From positions 1 through 64,000 of the forward strand of contig RPFO01000144.1 in the NCBI GenBank assembly GCA_009746045.1: DNA of 64,000 nt, given 5' to 3'. Numbering within the stretch: the stretch's first letter is position 1; each line of letters opens with the position of its first letter. Shown here in pieces: positions 22,503 through 33,030 of the stretch. A model generated the notes under the pieces. The model made no database searches. It saw nothing but the letters and a program-made list of their open reading frames with translations, and was not told where the DNA came from. This DNA comes from Mesostigma viride (taxonomy: Eukaryota; Streptophyta; Mesostigmatophyceae; Mesostigmatales; Mesostigmataceae). Both the position numbers and the translations under genes were made by a program.

Positions 22503-23294
22503 TCAAAAAACCTTGAACATTTCACCTTTGAACTTGAAATGCACTTCACCCCCCATCCGAATTACAAGTCCGGCCAAATTGACACCAGACCAGCTGTCTG
22601 TAACGTCGCCGTGCATAGTGCTGAGAGACTTTCTCGCCTCACGATACTTGTTACACCACTTCTTGTGTTCCTCCCAGTCCGCACGCTGGCATTCGGCAGC
22701 ACCATACCGGACGTCTCGACAACCCCCGCACTTGCGGTGGACACCCTCTTCCACAGAGCACGCCTGATTCGAGCAACACTTTGGAAGCGAGCCGAGCATC
22801 GGCCCTCCCACCCCCGGGAGAACGATCATCCGTGAAAACGTCAATTTCACGGACTCGGAATTCCCGAATGCAAAATGGAAACCTTCAAACCCCCCCCCCT
22901 CTACTCTCGCCGATACGGTCAATCTCGGCTGCGCCTCACTCGCGTCTGGAAATTTCCCCCACTCGTCTTTCTCCCACTGGTCCCACCCAACCTTTCCGAC
23001 ATACGACACCAAAAGTCGAAACTCGACGTCTCGATTGAGTGGAACCCGATCCGCCGGCGTGGGCTTGTAGAATCCGCCAGCCAAGGCGAAGTACATGTCC
23101 AGCAACTGGAGATTAATCTGTCGTCCTACTGAGGCGAACGAGTCATACACGACCAAAACCGCAAACTGGCGACCCAGGCGCTTCTCGTGCTGCCGTACCC
23201 ATCCGTGGATCTCGCGAGCCCGGTTAAGTACGTTTGCTGCCACGCAGGCAATCGCAGCGCGGGTCGAAGATTCCAGCTCGCCCGTCTCCTCCAT
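22503..23294 (-). CDS. MYND-type zinc finger protein with one finger cysteine missing
   Basis: 263-aa frame, start MEETGELESSTRAA at 23294. The N-terminal domain (about residues 35-110) has FAVLVVYDSF and FRLLVSYVGK, clearly related to HLAVLLAFDSF and FRLLVSFITK of the MYND gene at 39906-40691, so the two are paralogues. The C-terminal MYND finger (about 175-217) reads C-x3-C ... CGGC-x4-YGAAECQRADW-x2-H-x3-C; the usual YC-x3-CQ has become YG-x3-CQ, so one zinc ligand is lost. MYND fingers usually bind proline-rich partners; here binding may be impaired or reorganised. Palindrome 57 bp upstream of the ATG. Confidence 0.8.
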   Translation of the reverse strand: MEETGELESSTRAAIACVAANVLNRAREIHGWVRQHEKRLGRQFAVLVVYDSFASVGRQINLQLLDMYFALAGGFYKPTPADRVPLNRDVEFRLLVSYVGKVGWDQWEKDEWGKFPDASEAQPRLTVSARVEGGGFEGFHFAFGNSESVKLTFSRMIVLPGVGGPMLGSLPKCCSNQACSVEEGVHRKCGGCRDVRYGAAECQRADWEEHKKWCNKYREARKSLSTMHGDVTDSWSGVNLAGLVIRMGGEVHFKFKGEMFKVF

Positions 23295-23336
23295 CCCTCC
23301 CCTGCGCCAATTGGCACGTGCGTAATACGTAAGTAA

Positions 23337-25050
23337 TGTTTTTCAAGTCTAACGGCCGTTGGCTCACAACCCCCCTGTGGGAAGGGTGGATGCCTTACGA
23401 ACCATTCAACCACATCTTTATGCTCAGCTAGATTTTTGGAGGCCTTTCTTGGAAGGCACATGGTAATAACCATCACTAAGCTGCATGAAAGACAGATCCT
23501 GCCTTACTGCCACCAAATGAAAGGAATGAAATGCACATGATAATGTTTTTCCAATTCCAACGGCCGTTCGCTCACAACCCCCCTGTGGGAAGGGTGGATG
23601 CCTTACGAACCAGTGAAGCCCCATCTTTATGCTCAGCTCGAATTTTTGGAGGCCTTTCTAGGAGAAAAATGGTAAATAGCCACCACTAAGCTGCATAAAA
23701 GACACATCCTGCCTTACTGCCACCAAATGAAACGAATGAAATGCACATGGTAATGTTTTTCAAGTCTAACGACCGTTGGCTCACAACCCCCCTGTGGGAA
23801 GGGTGGATGCCTTACGAACCATTCAACCACATCTTTATGCTCAGCTAGATTTTTGGAGGCCTTTCTAGGAGAAAAATGGTAAATAGCCACCACTAAGCTG
23901 CATAAAAGACACATCCTGCCTTATTGCCACCCAATTAAACGAATGAAATGCACATGGTAATGTTTTTCAAGTCTAACGGCCGTTGGCTCACAACCCCCCT
24001 GTGGGAAGGGTGGATGCCTTACGAACCATTCAACCACATCTTTATGCTCAGCTCGATTTTTTGGAGGCCTTTCTAGGAGAAAAATGGTAAATAGCCACCA
24101 CTAAGCTGCATGAAAGACACATCCTGCCTTACTGCCACCAAATGAAAAGAATGAAATGCACATGATAATGTTTTTCCAATTCCAACGGCCGTTGGCTCAC
24201 AACCCCCCTGTGGGAAGGGTGGATGCCTTACGAACCAGTGAAGCCCCATCTTTATGCTCAGCTAGATTTTTGGAGGCCTTTCTAGGAGAAAAATGGTAAA
24301 TAGCCACCACTAAGCTGCATAAAAGACACATCCTGCCTTATTGCCACCCAATTAAACGAATGAAATGCACATGGTAATGTTTTTCAAGTCCAACGGCCGT
24401 TGGCTCACAACCCCCCTGTGGGAAAGGTGGATGCCTTACGAACCATTCAACCACATCTTTATGCTCAGCTAGATTTTTGGAGGCCTTTCTTTGAAGGCAC
24501 ATGGTAATAACCATCACTAAGCTGCATGAAAGACACATCCTGCATTATTGCCACCAAATGAAACGAATGAAATGCACATGGTAATGTTTTTCCAATTCCA
24601 ACGGCCGTTGGCTCACAACCCCCCTGTGGGAAGGGTGGATGCCTTACGAACCATTCAACCACATCTTTATGCTCAGCTAGATTTTTGGAGGCCTTTCTTG
24701 GAAGAAAAATGGTAATAGCCACCACTAAGCTGAATGAAAGATACATCCTGGCTGATTGCCAACCCACTCAAAGGAATGAAATGCACATGATAATGTTTTT
24801 CAAGTCCAACGGCCGTTGGCTCACAACCCCCCTCTGGGAAGGGTGGATGCCTTACGAACCAGTCAAGCCCATCTTTATGCTCAGCTAGATTTTTTGGAGG
24901 CCTTTCTTGGAAGAAAAATGGTAATAGCCACCACTAAGCTGCATGAAAGACACATCCTGGCTGCTTGCCACCCTATCAAACGAATAAAAAGCACATGATA
25001 ATGTTTTTCCAATTCCAACGGCCGTTGGCTCACAACCCCCTTCGGGTAGA
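23337..25050. repeat. ~208-bp tandem repeat, about 9 copies, each with the palindrome
   Basis: Units start atgtttttcaagtctaacgg, pass through ccgttggctcacaaccccc, tgggaagggtggatgcc, cagctagatttttggaggcc, caccactaagctgcatgaaag and end gaaatgcacatgataat. Starts lie near 23337, 23545, 23753, 23960, 24170, 24378, 24590, 24797 and 25004 (last truncated). Palindrome variants alternate between TCTAACGGCCGTTGG and TCCAACGGCCGTTGG, and one reads aacgaccgttgg. The array abuts the start of the 22503-23294 gene. Confidence 0.9.
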
Positions 25051-25951
25051 GGCCTTACGGACCAGTCAGAAATAGTGTCCACCAAGCTGTTCCCCCCACA
25101 CCCACAGTTGTCCTTGTCCACATACCTTTCCAGTACAGTTGTCCTCAGCTTCTCAGCAACGGGCGACTCCTCTCCTTCTTGATGCCTTGACAGATATCAC
25201 ATAAACAAAACACGATCACGAGAGCATCAGGATTGTTAGAGGTTTCCTCCATCAAAAACCGTAAGATACACACACCTCAAAAACCAACTTTCTTGTCCTC
25301 CCAAATAACATATGTTTTTAAATGTAAAATAAATCACATTCATATTCTGTCACTTGATTTAACCACACAATTTTTCAGGTCCAACGCCCGTTGGCATTAC
25401 GCCTCTTCCCGGTAAAAGAGTATTTATTGCTCCAACCCCACAAAAAACTCGTTCCGGACCTGATCGAAGCGAAGAGCACTGCCAGGGATCGGAGTCGAGC
25501 CAGATTTGTGTGCGGAACATGATGGCTGGCCTACCTGGTGTGGAGCAATAATGTCGACATTTTCAGTGACTGTTCAGCCTAAAAAAATCACAAGCAGATG
25601 CGACGGCCCCTCCATTAAACAAATTATCCACCACTGTTGCGCTACACTAGCAATGTTTGTCAAGGTCCAACGGCCGTTGGCATCAAATAAATCACAACCA
25701 TTGGTCACTCCATTTAACAAAATACCCACAACTTTTTAACCACACTAGAAATGTTTTTTGAGGTCCAACGGCCGTTGGAATCCAAAAAATGCCGAATTCA
25801 TGTCAAATTTATATAAATGTGACAGTTGACAGAATTAGAGATAATTAAATTATCAAATCCAGCTTTAGCCATCAGCCTTACCCATCAGCAAAAATTGGCG
25901 AATTTCATTCAATATTAGAATTCAAAATTTATTAATGAAATTTATGTTTCA
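25051..25951. other. intergenic with three palindromes, no gene
   Basis: Palindromes: a degenerate one near 25380 (ccaacgcccgttgg), and perfect ones at 25667-25680 and 25765-25778. The last two lie in a ~98-bp duplicated unit (ccactgttgcgctacactag versus acaactttttaaccacactag). No supported coding region. Confidence 0.5.
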
Positions 25952-26855
25952 TCATTCAACCTCTTCAGAATCCTCATCCAAACACAACATCATGTCCCCT
26001 TTCCACTTGTACATACTACTCTCGGCCAAATACAGCAAGCGTGCCTTCTTCCCCCCAAAAAACTTGAGATAATCCGGGGGAAGATTGTTCCGCTGAGGAC
26101 CTGCATAGCTAACTCCACCAAAACGCTTGCCATATCCTCCTCCCTACACCTCCTCTCTAATAAGGCCTTCATGTCTGCGTTCTCATCAAATCCCATGATC
26201 AGAACTGCACATGCCATTCCTCCCCCTGCAGAGGCAGCCCCTCCAAAAGCTTCACCCATTCTGCCTCCCTACGCGCTCTCCTCCCCGGAGGAAAAAAAAT
26301 TTCCTCATCCGGGTCATAAGGAGTATGGCAGAACCAGAAAATGCTCCTTAACCCCCATAGTTCATAATTATCGTACAAGTCATCCATTTCCTTTCCCAAT
26401 TGGCGTAAGCGAGCTGTCCACCCCCTCCAATTCCTCTCCAACACACGTCTCCTCTCAGCACGCTGGGACCTGAACAACCCTCCCATCGTCCTTACTCGTG
26501 CATGTCCCTCTGGTGCTGGCTGGCGTCCTAACACCGCCTCAACTTCTTCACAATATACCTTAAAATACATTCCCCTTGTGACGAGGTTGTAGGGGGTGAT
26601 ATCAGCGCTTGCACACGTTACTTGCCCGCCATACAATTCTCGGAAAAGAGACTCAGTTATCAATGTACGAGGACCATCCCCGAATGCGTCCACGAACCCA
26701 GAAATTAACTTAAAGCTGAATTGGGGTTCATACCTCCCCGACACCGCTTCCCTAGCCCCTCTACAAACTGCTTCAAAGCGGGCTACGTCGGGCGCCTCCA
26801 TAAAAGCTGCGACTTCGGTCCAAATTTCCCACGGCAGTGAGATATCCCCTTCCAT
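25952..26855 (-). CDS. F-box-like protein, two exons
   Basis: Exon 1 (26211-26855) starts MEGDISLPWEIWTEVAAFM. The segment LPWEIW-x4-FMEAPDVARFEAVCRGAREAV (residues about 6-38) fits the F-box pattern (LP-x-E, hydrophobic helix, VCR). F-box proteins usually bridge SKP1-type ubiquitin ligases to substrates; the rest (DDLYDNYELWGLRSIFWFC, PDEEIFFPPGRR) is unrecognised. A 118-nt GT-AG intron (26093-26210) joins exon 2 (25952-26092) in phase, giving EEWH-RNNLPPDYLKFFGGKK to a stop after an acidic DEDSEEVE end, 261 aa in total. The frame upstream of the ATG runs into element E1, inserted 69 bp upstream, so the normal 5' region (with a palindrome at 28940) is displaced by 2 kb. Confidence 0.65.
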
Positions 26856-26924
26856 TATCGGCCCCGACGTCAAACTTGTCCCCTCTGCACATAACATACA
26901 TCGACGTCCATCCTTAAAAAAAAA

Positions 26925-28887
26925 TCGGGGTTCTTTGAACGGAGTTTCTTCTATACGTGAATGCGGGAACAAGAGGCCGCTGGATGAGCGGCTTATAGGT
27001 CGTAGTGTTTACTCGTAGCTGTTTGGCTAGAGCTTTTGTGATTAGTAGATGCAATATAGTGCATGGTTGAAAAATGAATTAAATAAAATGTGCGTTCCGC
27101 GCTTGGGTTGATTATACCCGGGCGGAACGGGGCGTGAGGTGCAGTGCCCCTGAAAAGAACAACCTACGCATTATTTAATACTAGCCGTGCAGATTCGGGA
27201 TATTCTACCCCCGGTCTGTACGGTTAGCGTCTTACTAGCATCCACTAAACATAAGGGTTTAATGACGTCAGTTAGCTAGGGATAAGGGAGGTTTTGCGAC
27301 TAAAAGCCGCTCTGGCTGGTTTTGTCGGCCTCTTTCTTTGCTCGTTGTCGTTGCGGCGGCAGCCGCAGCTATGGGTGCTGCGGAGCAAAATCCCAAAAGC
27401 ACTGGTTGCACTGGCCACTTGGCCAGTGGTGAGACTTCCAGTTGTTAACCGGCCAGGCGTAGTTCCTCGCTCGGTTAACTAAAAGAAAAGAAAATGATTA
27501 CCTCCGGTCCGCACCTTTTCCCCAGCTTGGGGTCTTTGGTGGGCCGGATGCCGTGACAGGTGCTCAACTGTCGCTTGGTCGGCCCAGTGCGCGAGCTGGT
27601 GCTCCGTACCTGGGGATGCTTGCACCCCGGGTTGGAGCCGGATGGCTGGCACTGGCGACCCGTGTCTCGGTCCGCGGCCTGCGGCTTTTTCTTCGGAAAT
27701 TGCTGCTGGCCAGCAAACTTTGCAATTGCCTTCCGCCGAGGGGGGGTGGTTGGGGCTGGGGACGGCGATGGGAAAAGCGCCTAAGCTAGAAATTTTTTCC
27801 CCACGCATAGAAACCTCGGGGGGGAATGCGGTCTTGGCTGAACGGACTCTCGTTCAGCCAGGTGCCTGGGGCTGTGGCCTCGGGCATCCGGGCTGGCGGG
27901 GCCTGGGCTAGGTCCACGTTTTTTCTCGAAGCACCCCGGGTCTATGGGGAGACGGCCATAGCGGTACCGACTCGGGGCCCCGAGAGGGGTCATGATAGGC
28001 TGGCCGTGCGCAATCGCAGTGCAAATGCGCTGGGCCTTTTTGGGCCTGGCCATGCATCCACAGCCGCCGGGCACACGCCTCCCGATGTGGGGGGGCTCCC
28101 GTTTTGCGGCAGGGCGGTCACTTGTGACAACGAGCAAGGTGGAGTGCGGCTTCAAGGGAAAGCCAGGGCGGGGGTGATTGGGCAACGTACTTCATGAAGG
28201 GCCTTGAACGGCGTGCCTCCGGGCATGTCAATTAGTGTCACATGTATGCTTCCACTTATTGTTTTAATGAAGATGCTGGTTTTTGTGGGAGCTACGTGGG
28301 ACATGAATCGGGGTTCTTTGAACGGAGTTTCTTCTATACGTGAATGCGGGAACAAGAGGCCGCTGGATGAGCGGCTTATAGGTCGTAGTGTTTACTCGTA
28401 GCTGTTTGGCTAGAGCTTTTGTGATTAGTAGATGCAATATAGTGCATGGTTGAAAAATGAATTAAATAAAATGTGCGTTCCGCGCTTGGGTTGATTATAC
28501 CCGGGCGGAACGGGGCGTGAGGTGCAGTGCCCCTGAAAAGAACAACCTACGCATTATTTAATACTAGCCGTGCAGATTCGGGATATTCTACCCCCGGTCT
28601 GTACGGTTAGCGTCTTACTAGCATCCACTAAACATAAGGGTTTAATGACGTCAGTTAGCTAGGGATAAGGGAGGTTTTGCGACTAAAAGCCGCTCTGGCT
28701 GGTTTTGTCGGCCTCTTTCTTTGCTCCCCACCCACCCACCCGTGTCTTGGTTGCCTCTAGGGCAACGTACTTCATGAAGGGCCTTGAACGGCGTGCCTCC
28801 GGGCATGTCAATTAGTGTCACATGTATGCTTCCACTTATTGTTTTAATGAAGATGCTGGTTTTTGTGGGAGCTACGTGGGACATGAA
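26925..28887 (+). mobile_element. E1: non-autonomous split-direct-repeat (PAT/DIRS-like) element
   Basis: Layout A1-internal-B1-A2-B2. A1 26925-27343 and A2 28308-28726 are 419-bp repeats starting TCGGGGTTCTTTGAAC. B1 28180-28307 and B2 28760-28887 are 128-bp repeats ending gacatgaa. The B1-A2 junction reads gaa|TCGGGG. The internal ~836 bp (27344-28179) is GC-rich and has no recognisable gene. No target-site duplication is seen, as expected for tyrosine-recombinase elements. The end sequences resemble those of the autonomous element at 32581-37969. Its insertion separates the F-box-like gene from its palindrome. Confidence 0.85.
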
Positions 28888-28939
28888 TGAGGTTTTGTCG
28901 GAAAGAAAAAGCAAACGTTAGGCGAGGTTTCCAATCCCT

Positions 28940-28949
28940 AACGGCCGTT
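28940..28949. promoter_or_regulatory. AACGGCCGTT palindrome displaced by E1
   Basis: Core in ctaacggccgttggg. Removing E1 would place it about 121 bp upstream of the F-box-like ATG, within the range of the other genes. An identical copy lies at 39627-39636 in the duplicated module. Confidence 0.5.
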
Positions 28950-28999
28950 GGGTCACTAATTGTTGTTTAACCCACTACAGTCGCATGAGAGAAAACGAA

Positions 29000-29140
29000 A
29001 GTCAATTTTATTCCAATTTCAAAGTGAAAAGAGAATCCACTATTACACCATTTTACAACACAAATCAGGTCAATTTTATTCCAATTTCAAAGTAAAAAGA
29101 GAATTCACCATTACACCATTTTACAACACAAATCAGGACA
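29000..29140. repeat. ~66-bp direct duplication downstream of MYND gene
   Basis: Two near-identical stretches (tcaattttattccaatttc ... ttacaacacaaatcagg) in tandem. The same pair is in the second module at about 39687-39827. Confidence 0.8.
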
Positions 29141-29425
29141 ATACACAAATTTCAAACCCAAAATGCGTCCAGTTATCCAACCTCAAAAGCAAATTATTAC
29201 TCTACATTTCCAGTTTTTCTATGAGGAAGAACCGTAGTAGAAGGTGAAGGAGAAGTCGACCTCAGAGAAGTCGACCTCAGTTCCATCCAGTATGGTCGTC
29301 CTGTTAACCCCCCCCATCACCCCTGCCAGCCCCTCCCTTGCTTGCCTCAGACGTTCGCATCTATCCTTATGCCTACTCCAGTCAGCACGCTGGCACTCCT
29401 CACTGCAATATCTGGCATCCCTACA

Positions 29426-30066
29426 TGTCAGGGGTGAAGTTCACCCTGTGTGCCCAACTGCCTGCCGTTAATATATTTCATATAGGCCATCCATTGTAAA
29501 CGGAGGTATTAGGGTTGCGTCCCTAATAATCGCACCCGCCTGCCGTATTTGTGGCCATAATTAATATCGGCAAAGTATTATGCAGTGTTGGGACAGTGAG
29601 CACGTGTCATGTTACGGCTCATGATTTGGTCACGGAGTGACTAAGATATTAGTGCCGAAGCTACGAGAACCGGCACATTATATCAAGACTTGTACGTTCA
29701 GGGTCCTACGACCTATAGCTAGCGTACTATTCAGTCGTACTACTCGACTAGAGAGTGTTAACGGAATCTGGCTAGCGTAACGCATTCTCAGCACATTTCA
29801 GATAAGCTACGCAATCTTTGTGCCAGCCTGTCGAGCACTCACTCTTTGTGCACCTTTGTGCATAAGAGGAAGACGCAACCTACGTTGCACTTACCTAAGG
29901 TCTGAGCCATGAGGTATGGCTGACGCTTATGGTCCCCACCCGGGAGCCACATCATGGTTTTGGTGGACAAACGGTGGTAGTCCGGGATTTAATATGCAAT
30001 GATAATAAAGCGTAATCTTTAATTGTCACTATCGTTTTCGACCTACAAGTCTCAATATTTCTGACA
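29426..30066 (+). repeat. 5' LTR (641 bp)
   Basis: TGTCAG...CTGACA ends. It contains a possible AATAAAG signal near 30004-30010. Confidence 0.9.
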
Positions 30067-30931
30067 CAAAACCATTACAGAAAAACCTTAGGGTTAAGAT
30101 GAAGAACGTGACATGCTACGAATTAGCGAGATACGCAAGTAACGTCATGGAATATTACCCGGAAGTTCGCGGCATTGTTGTTGGCAAGCCGCACACTCGG
30201 CCTGGAAGAGGCCAGTCGGCCGCGGCCTACAGAGCCGCTGGGCCATATATTTCCTGATTCCAGCAAAAGCACCAGATTTCGTGAGTGCAGCTGCGGCAGA
30301 CATGCCGATTGAAGGCTGGCGCTACAGAAGATCCAAGTTCAATCCATGCCAGGAGCGAACGTGAGCCGAAAACGAGCTTTGTGGTTATCTTTTTTTGGGT
30401 GCGGTTGGAAGGCGCTGTTTCGCTCGAGTTTTAAGTGCTCGATCTTTATGCGAATTGAGCCGGCGGCATCGGGGATCCCGGAGCCGAGAAGCCAGCGCTG
30501 TCTATGGAAATGAAGAGGTCGGAATTTTTTGATTCCGATGCCCTTTTTGGTTATTGCTTATCCTTTTGAAAGCATGGGGGGGGGGCGCATTGTGCCCCGC
30601 GTTGGCATGCTTGTGCATGTCATAATTCTCCTTTATGTTCATGCCCAATGGGTACATTGGTTCATCGTGATCAAGCTTCCTGGGTAAGGGGAATGTGCTG
30701 GTTATTATACCTATAAAGTCCTACCAACTACCCAACAAGGGGGGCATTTTGATACCATTGGATTTACCAGAGCGTGTACCGGCTTAAGTTGAACAAGGGG
30801 TGTGTGAGAGCCAGTTTATACCTGGCTGCCCCACCCAGCTTTTTAGGCTCTTGCCTGAATTGAGCGGGGAGAAACTGTTGGCCCTATTGTACCTGCATAG
30901 TGTCTTCACTTTAGGCATTGTGCAAGGGGGG

Positions 30932-31572
30932 TGTCAGGGGTGAAGTTCACCCTGTGTGCCCAACTGCCTGCCGTTAATATATTTCATATAGGCCATCCAT
31001 TGTAAACGGAGGTATTAGGGTTGCGTCCCTAATAATCGCACCCGCCTGCCGTATTTGTGGCCATAATTAATATCGGCAAAGTATTATGCAGTGTTGGGAC
31101 AGTGAGCACGTGTCATGTTACGGCTCATGATTTGGTCACGGAGTGACTAAGATATTAGTGCCGAAGCTACGAGAACCGGCACATTATATCAAGACTTGTA
31201 CGTTCAGGGTCCTACGACCTATAGCTAGCGTACTATTCAGTCGTACTACTCGACTAGAGAGTGTTAACGGAATCTGGCTAGCGTAACGCATTCTCAGCAC
31301 ATTTCAGATAAGCTACGCAATCTTTGTGCCAGCCTGTCGAGCACTCACTCTTTGTGCACCTTTGTGCATAAGAGGAAGACGCAACCTACGTTGCACTTAC
31401 CTAAGGTCTGAGCCATGAGGTATGGCTGACGCTTATGGTCCCCACCCGGGAGCCACATCATGGTTTTGGTGGACAAACGGTGGTAGTCCGGGATTTAATA
31501 TGCAATGATAATAAAGCGTAATCTTTAATTGTCACTATCGTTTTCGACCTACAAGTCTCAATATTTCTGACA
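30932..31572 (+). repeat. 3' LTR (641 bp)
   Basis: Same sequence and length as the 5' LTR by eye, preceded by the AAGGGGGG purine tract. Confidence 0.9.
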
Positions 31573-32580
31573 CTACATCCTCTACACCACTTCTGAGGGC
31601 CTGTTTGGCACCCACACCCCTCCTTGGAGCAATTTCGCATACCACGCATGGGGTCCCCATCCCTCACGATCGGGTCAGAGAGCAAGAAAAAGTTCATGTT
31701 GAGGGGTACTTCTGCCCCTACACACGCGTCAGCCCTCACGCGCAGGGAAGACGTAACATTCGGGTAAAATGCGCGCCCGTAGGTGCACCCAACCTGAGCC
31801 CCTTCCTCTTCCCCCAACTCTATCTTTGGCCCCTTTGTAATGAACGACACCAAAAGGCGGAACTCCCTCGTTGGGTCTATTGGCGCTCTTAGATCCATCT
31901 GTGGTACGAAAAAACCCTCTTGAATACAGAAGTTCATATCAGCTAGCTGGGCGTACATAACCCTCTCCATTTGGCTGAACGAATCAAACGCCAATAAAAC
32001 GGCCAAGTGGCGGCCTGTCTTCTCCTGCGCGACACGAACTTCCTCGAATATGACACGCGACAGAAAGCGAACTTGTTTGTAAACGTTTTGAAGGACGCTT
32101 CCGTAGACTTCATTCACGATCTCGGACTCCATGTTTTTCAGGGAAAAAACGAACAAAAAGATTTACATCGCGGCCAAAAAAACGCGTTTTCCCATTAGTG
32201 TGTTTGCCTAATTTATTGTAATCGGGGTTCTTTGAACGGAGTTTCTTCTATACGTGAATGCGGGAACAAGAGGCCGCTGGATGAGCGGCTTATAGGTCGT
32301 AGTGTTTACTCGTAGCTGTTTGGCTAGAGCTTTTGTGATTAGTAGATGCAATATAGTGCATGGTTGAAAAATGAATTAAATAAAATGTGCGTTCCGCGCT
32401 TGGGTTGATTATACCCGGGCGGAACGGGGCGTGAGGTGCAGTGCCCCTGAAAAGAACAACCTACGCATTATTTAATACTAGCCGTGCAGATTCGGGATAT
32501 TCTACCCCCGGTCTGTACGGTTAGCGTCTTACTAGCATCCACTAAACATAAGGGTTTAATGACGTCAGTTAGCTAGGGAT

Positions 32581-32959
32581 TCGGGGTTCTCTGAACATAG
32601 TTTCTTTATAGTGATACGGAAGGGGAGCCGCTGATGCTAGGTGAAATAGAGCTGGGTGATGTGATCGTAATAAGGTTGATTAGGCTTCTAGTGTACGAGT
32701 ATTACGGAAGATATGGCCTAATTGTTGCGGCCCATACCTTGACGGTGTGCTGAGTACCTTGACGACGGATTTTTGCGTCTAGGTTCTCCTAGCAGATCTG
32801 TGATTGCGGACGGGTTTGCAACAGGCAATATCTGAAGTAAAACTTGACGGCTAAAACTGTTTAGAGGCCGTTGCCGGATCTGGCCGTTGGTAGAGAGCCG
32901 TTGGCCTTGAAACACGATAAAAGCTTGCTCACCTAGCTCATGGCGGTCTCTTTTGTTTT
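32581..32959 (+). repeat. A1 repeat (379 bp)
   Basis: Starts TCGGGGTTCTCTGAAC and ends ctcttttgtttt. Identical in length to A2 (37424-37802). Confidence 0.9.
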
Positions 32960-33030
32960 AACGAAGGCGGCGACAGGGGTCAGGGGCAGCGTAGCTGACG
33001 CCCAGAATTCCTTTCTGCAAAGCGGCTGGG

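Larger units (their letters stand above)
29426..31572 (+). mobile_element. non-autonomous LTR retrotransposon (TRIM/LARD-like)
   Basis: 2147 bp. Two 641-bp LTRs (29426-30066; 30932-31572) begin TGTCAG and end CTGACA, and look identical by eye. A 5-bp target duplication CTACA (29421-29425; 31573-31577) flanks it. A polypurine tract AAGGGGGG (30924-30931) ends just before the 3' LTR. The 865-bp interior has no gag or pol frame, and I see no standard tRNA primer site after the 5' LTR (sequence caaaaccattacag). Mobilisation must have used proteins from elsewhere. Identical LTRs mean a recent insertion. Confidence 0.92.
29219..32156 (-). pseudogene. MYND gene copy M1, split by an LTR element
   Basis: Collinear and nearly identical to the intact MYND gene at 39906-40691. 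The 5' coding part is 31573-32156 and the 3' part 29219-29425. An LTR element (29426-31572) is inserted inside the MYND finger, between the codons for CRGCRDA and the preceding coding sequence, flanked by a CTACA duplication. The remaining 5' frame runs into the LTR and stops there. Another difference from the intact copy is K to N before MESEIV. Removing the insertion would leave an open frame, so inactivation is by insertion alone and recent. Confidence 0.88.

Noticed and set aside
27344-28179. Protein gene inside the E elements (frames of 70-145 codons, both strands)
   Set aside because: Frames differ among the three copies at G-run indels and show no recognisable domain; treated as non-autonomous filler.
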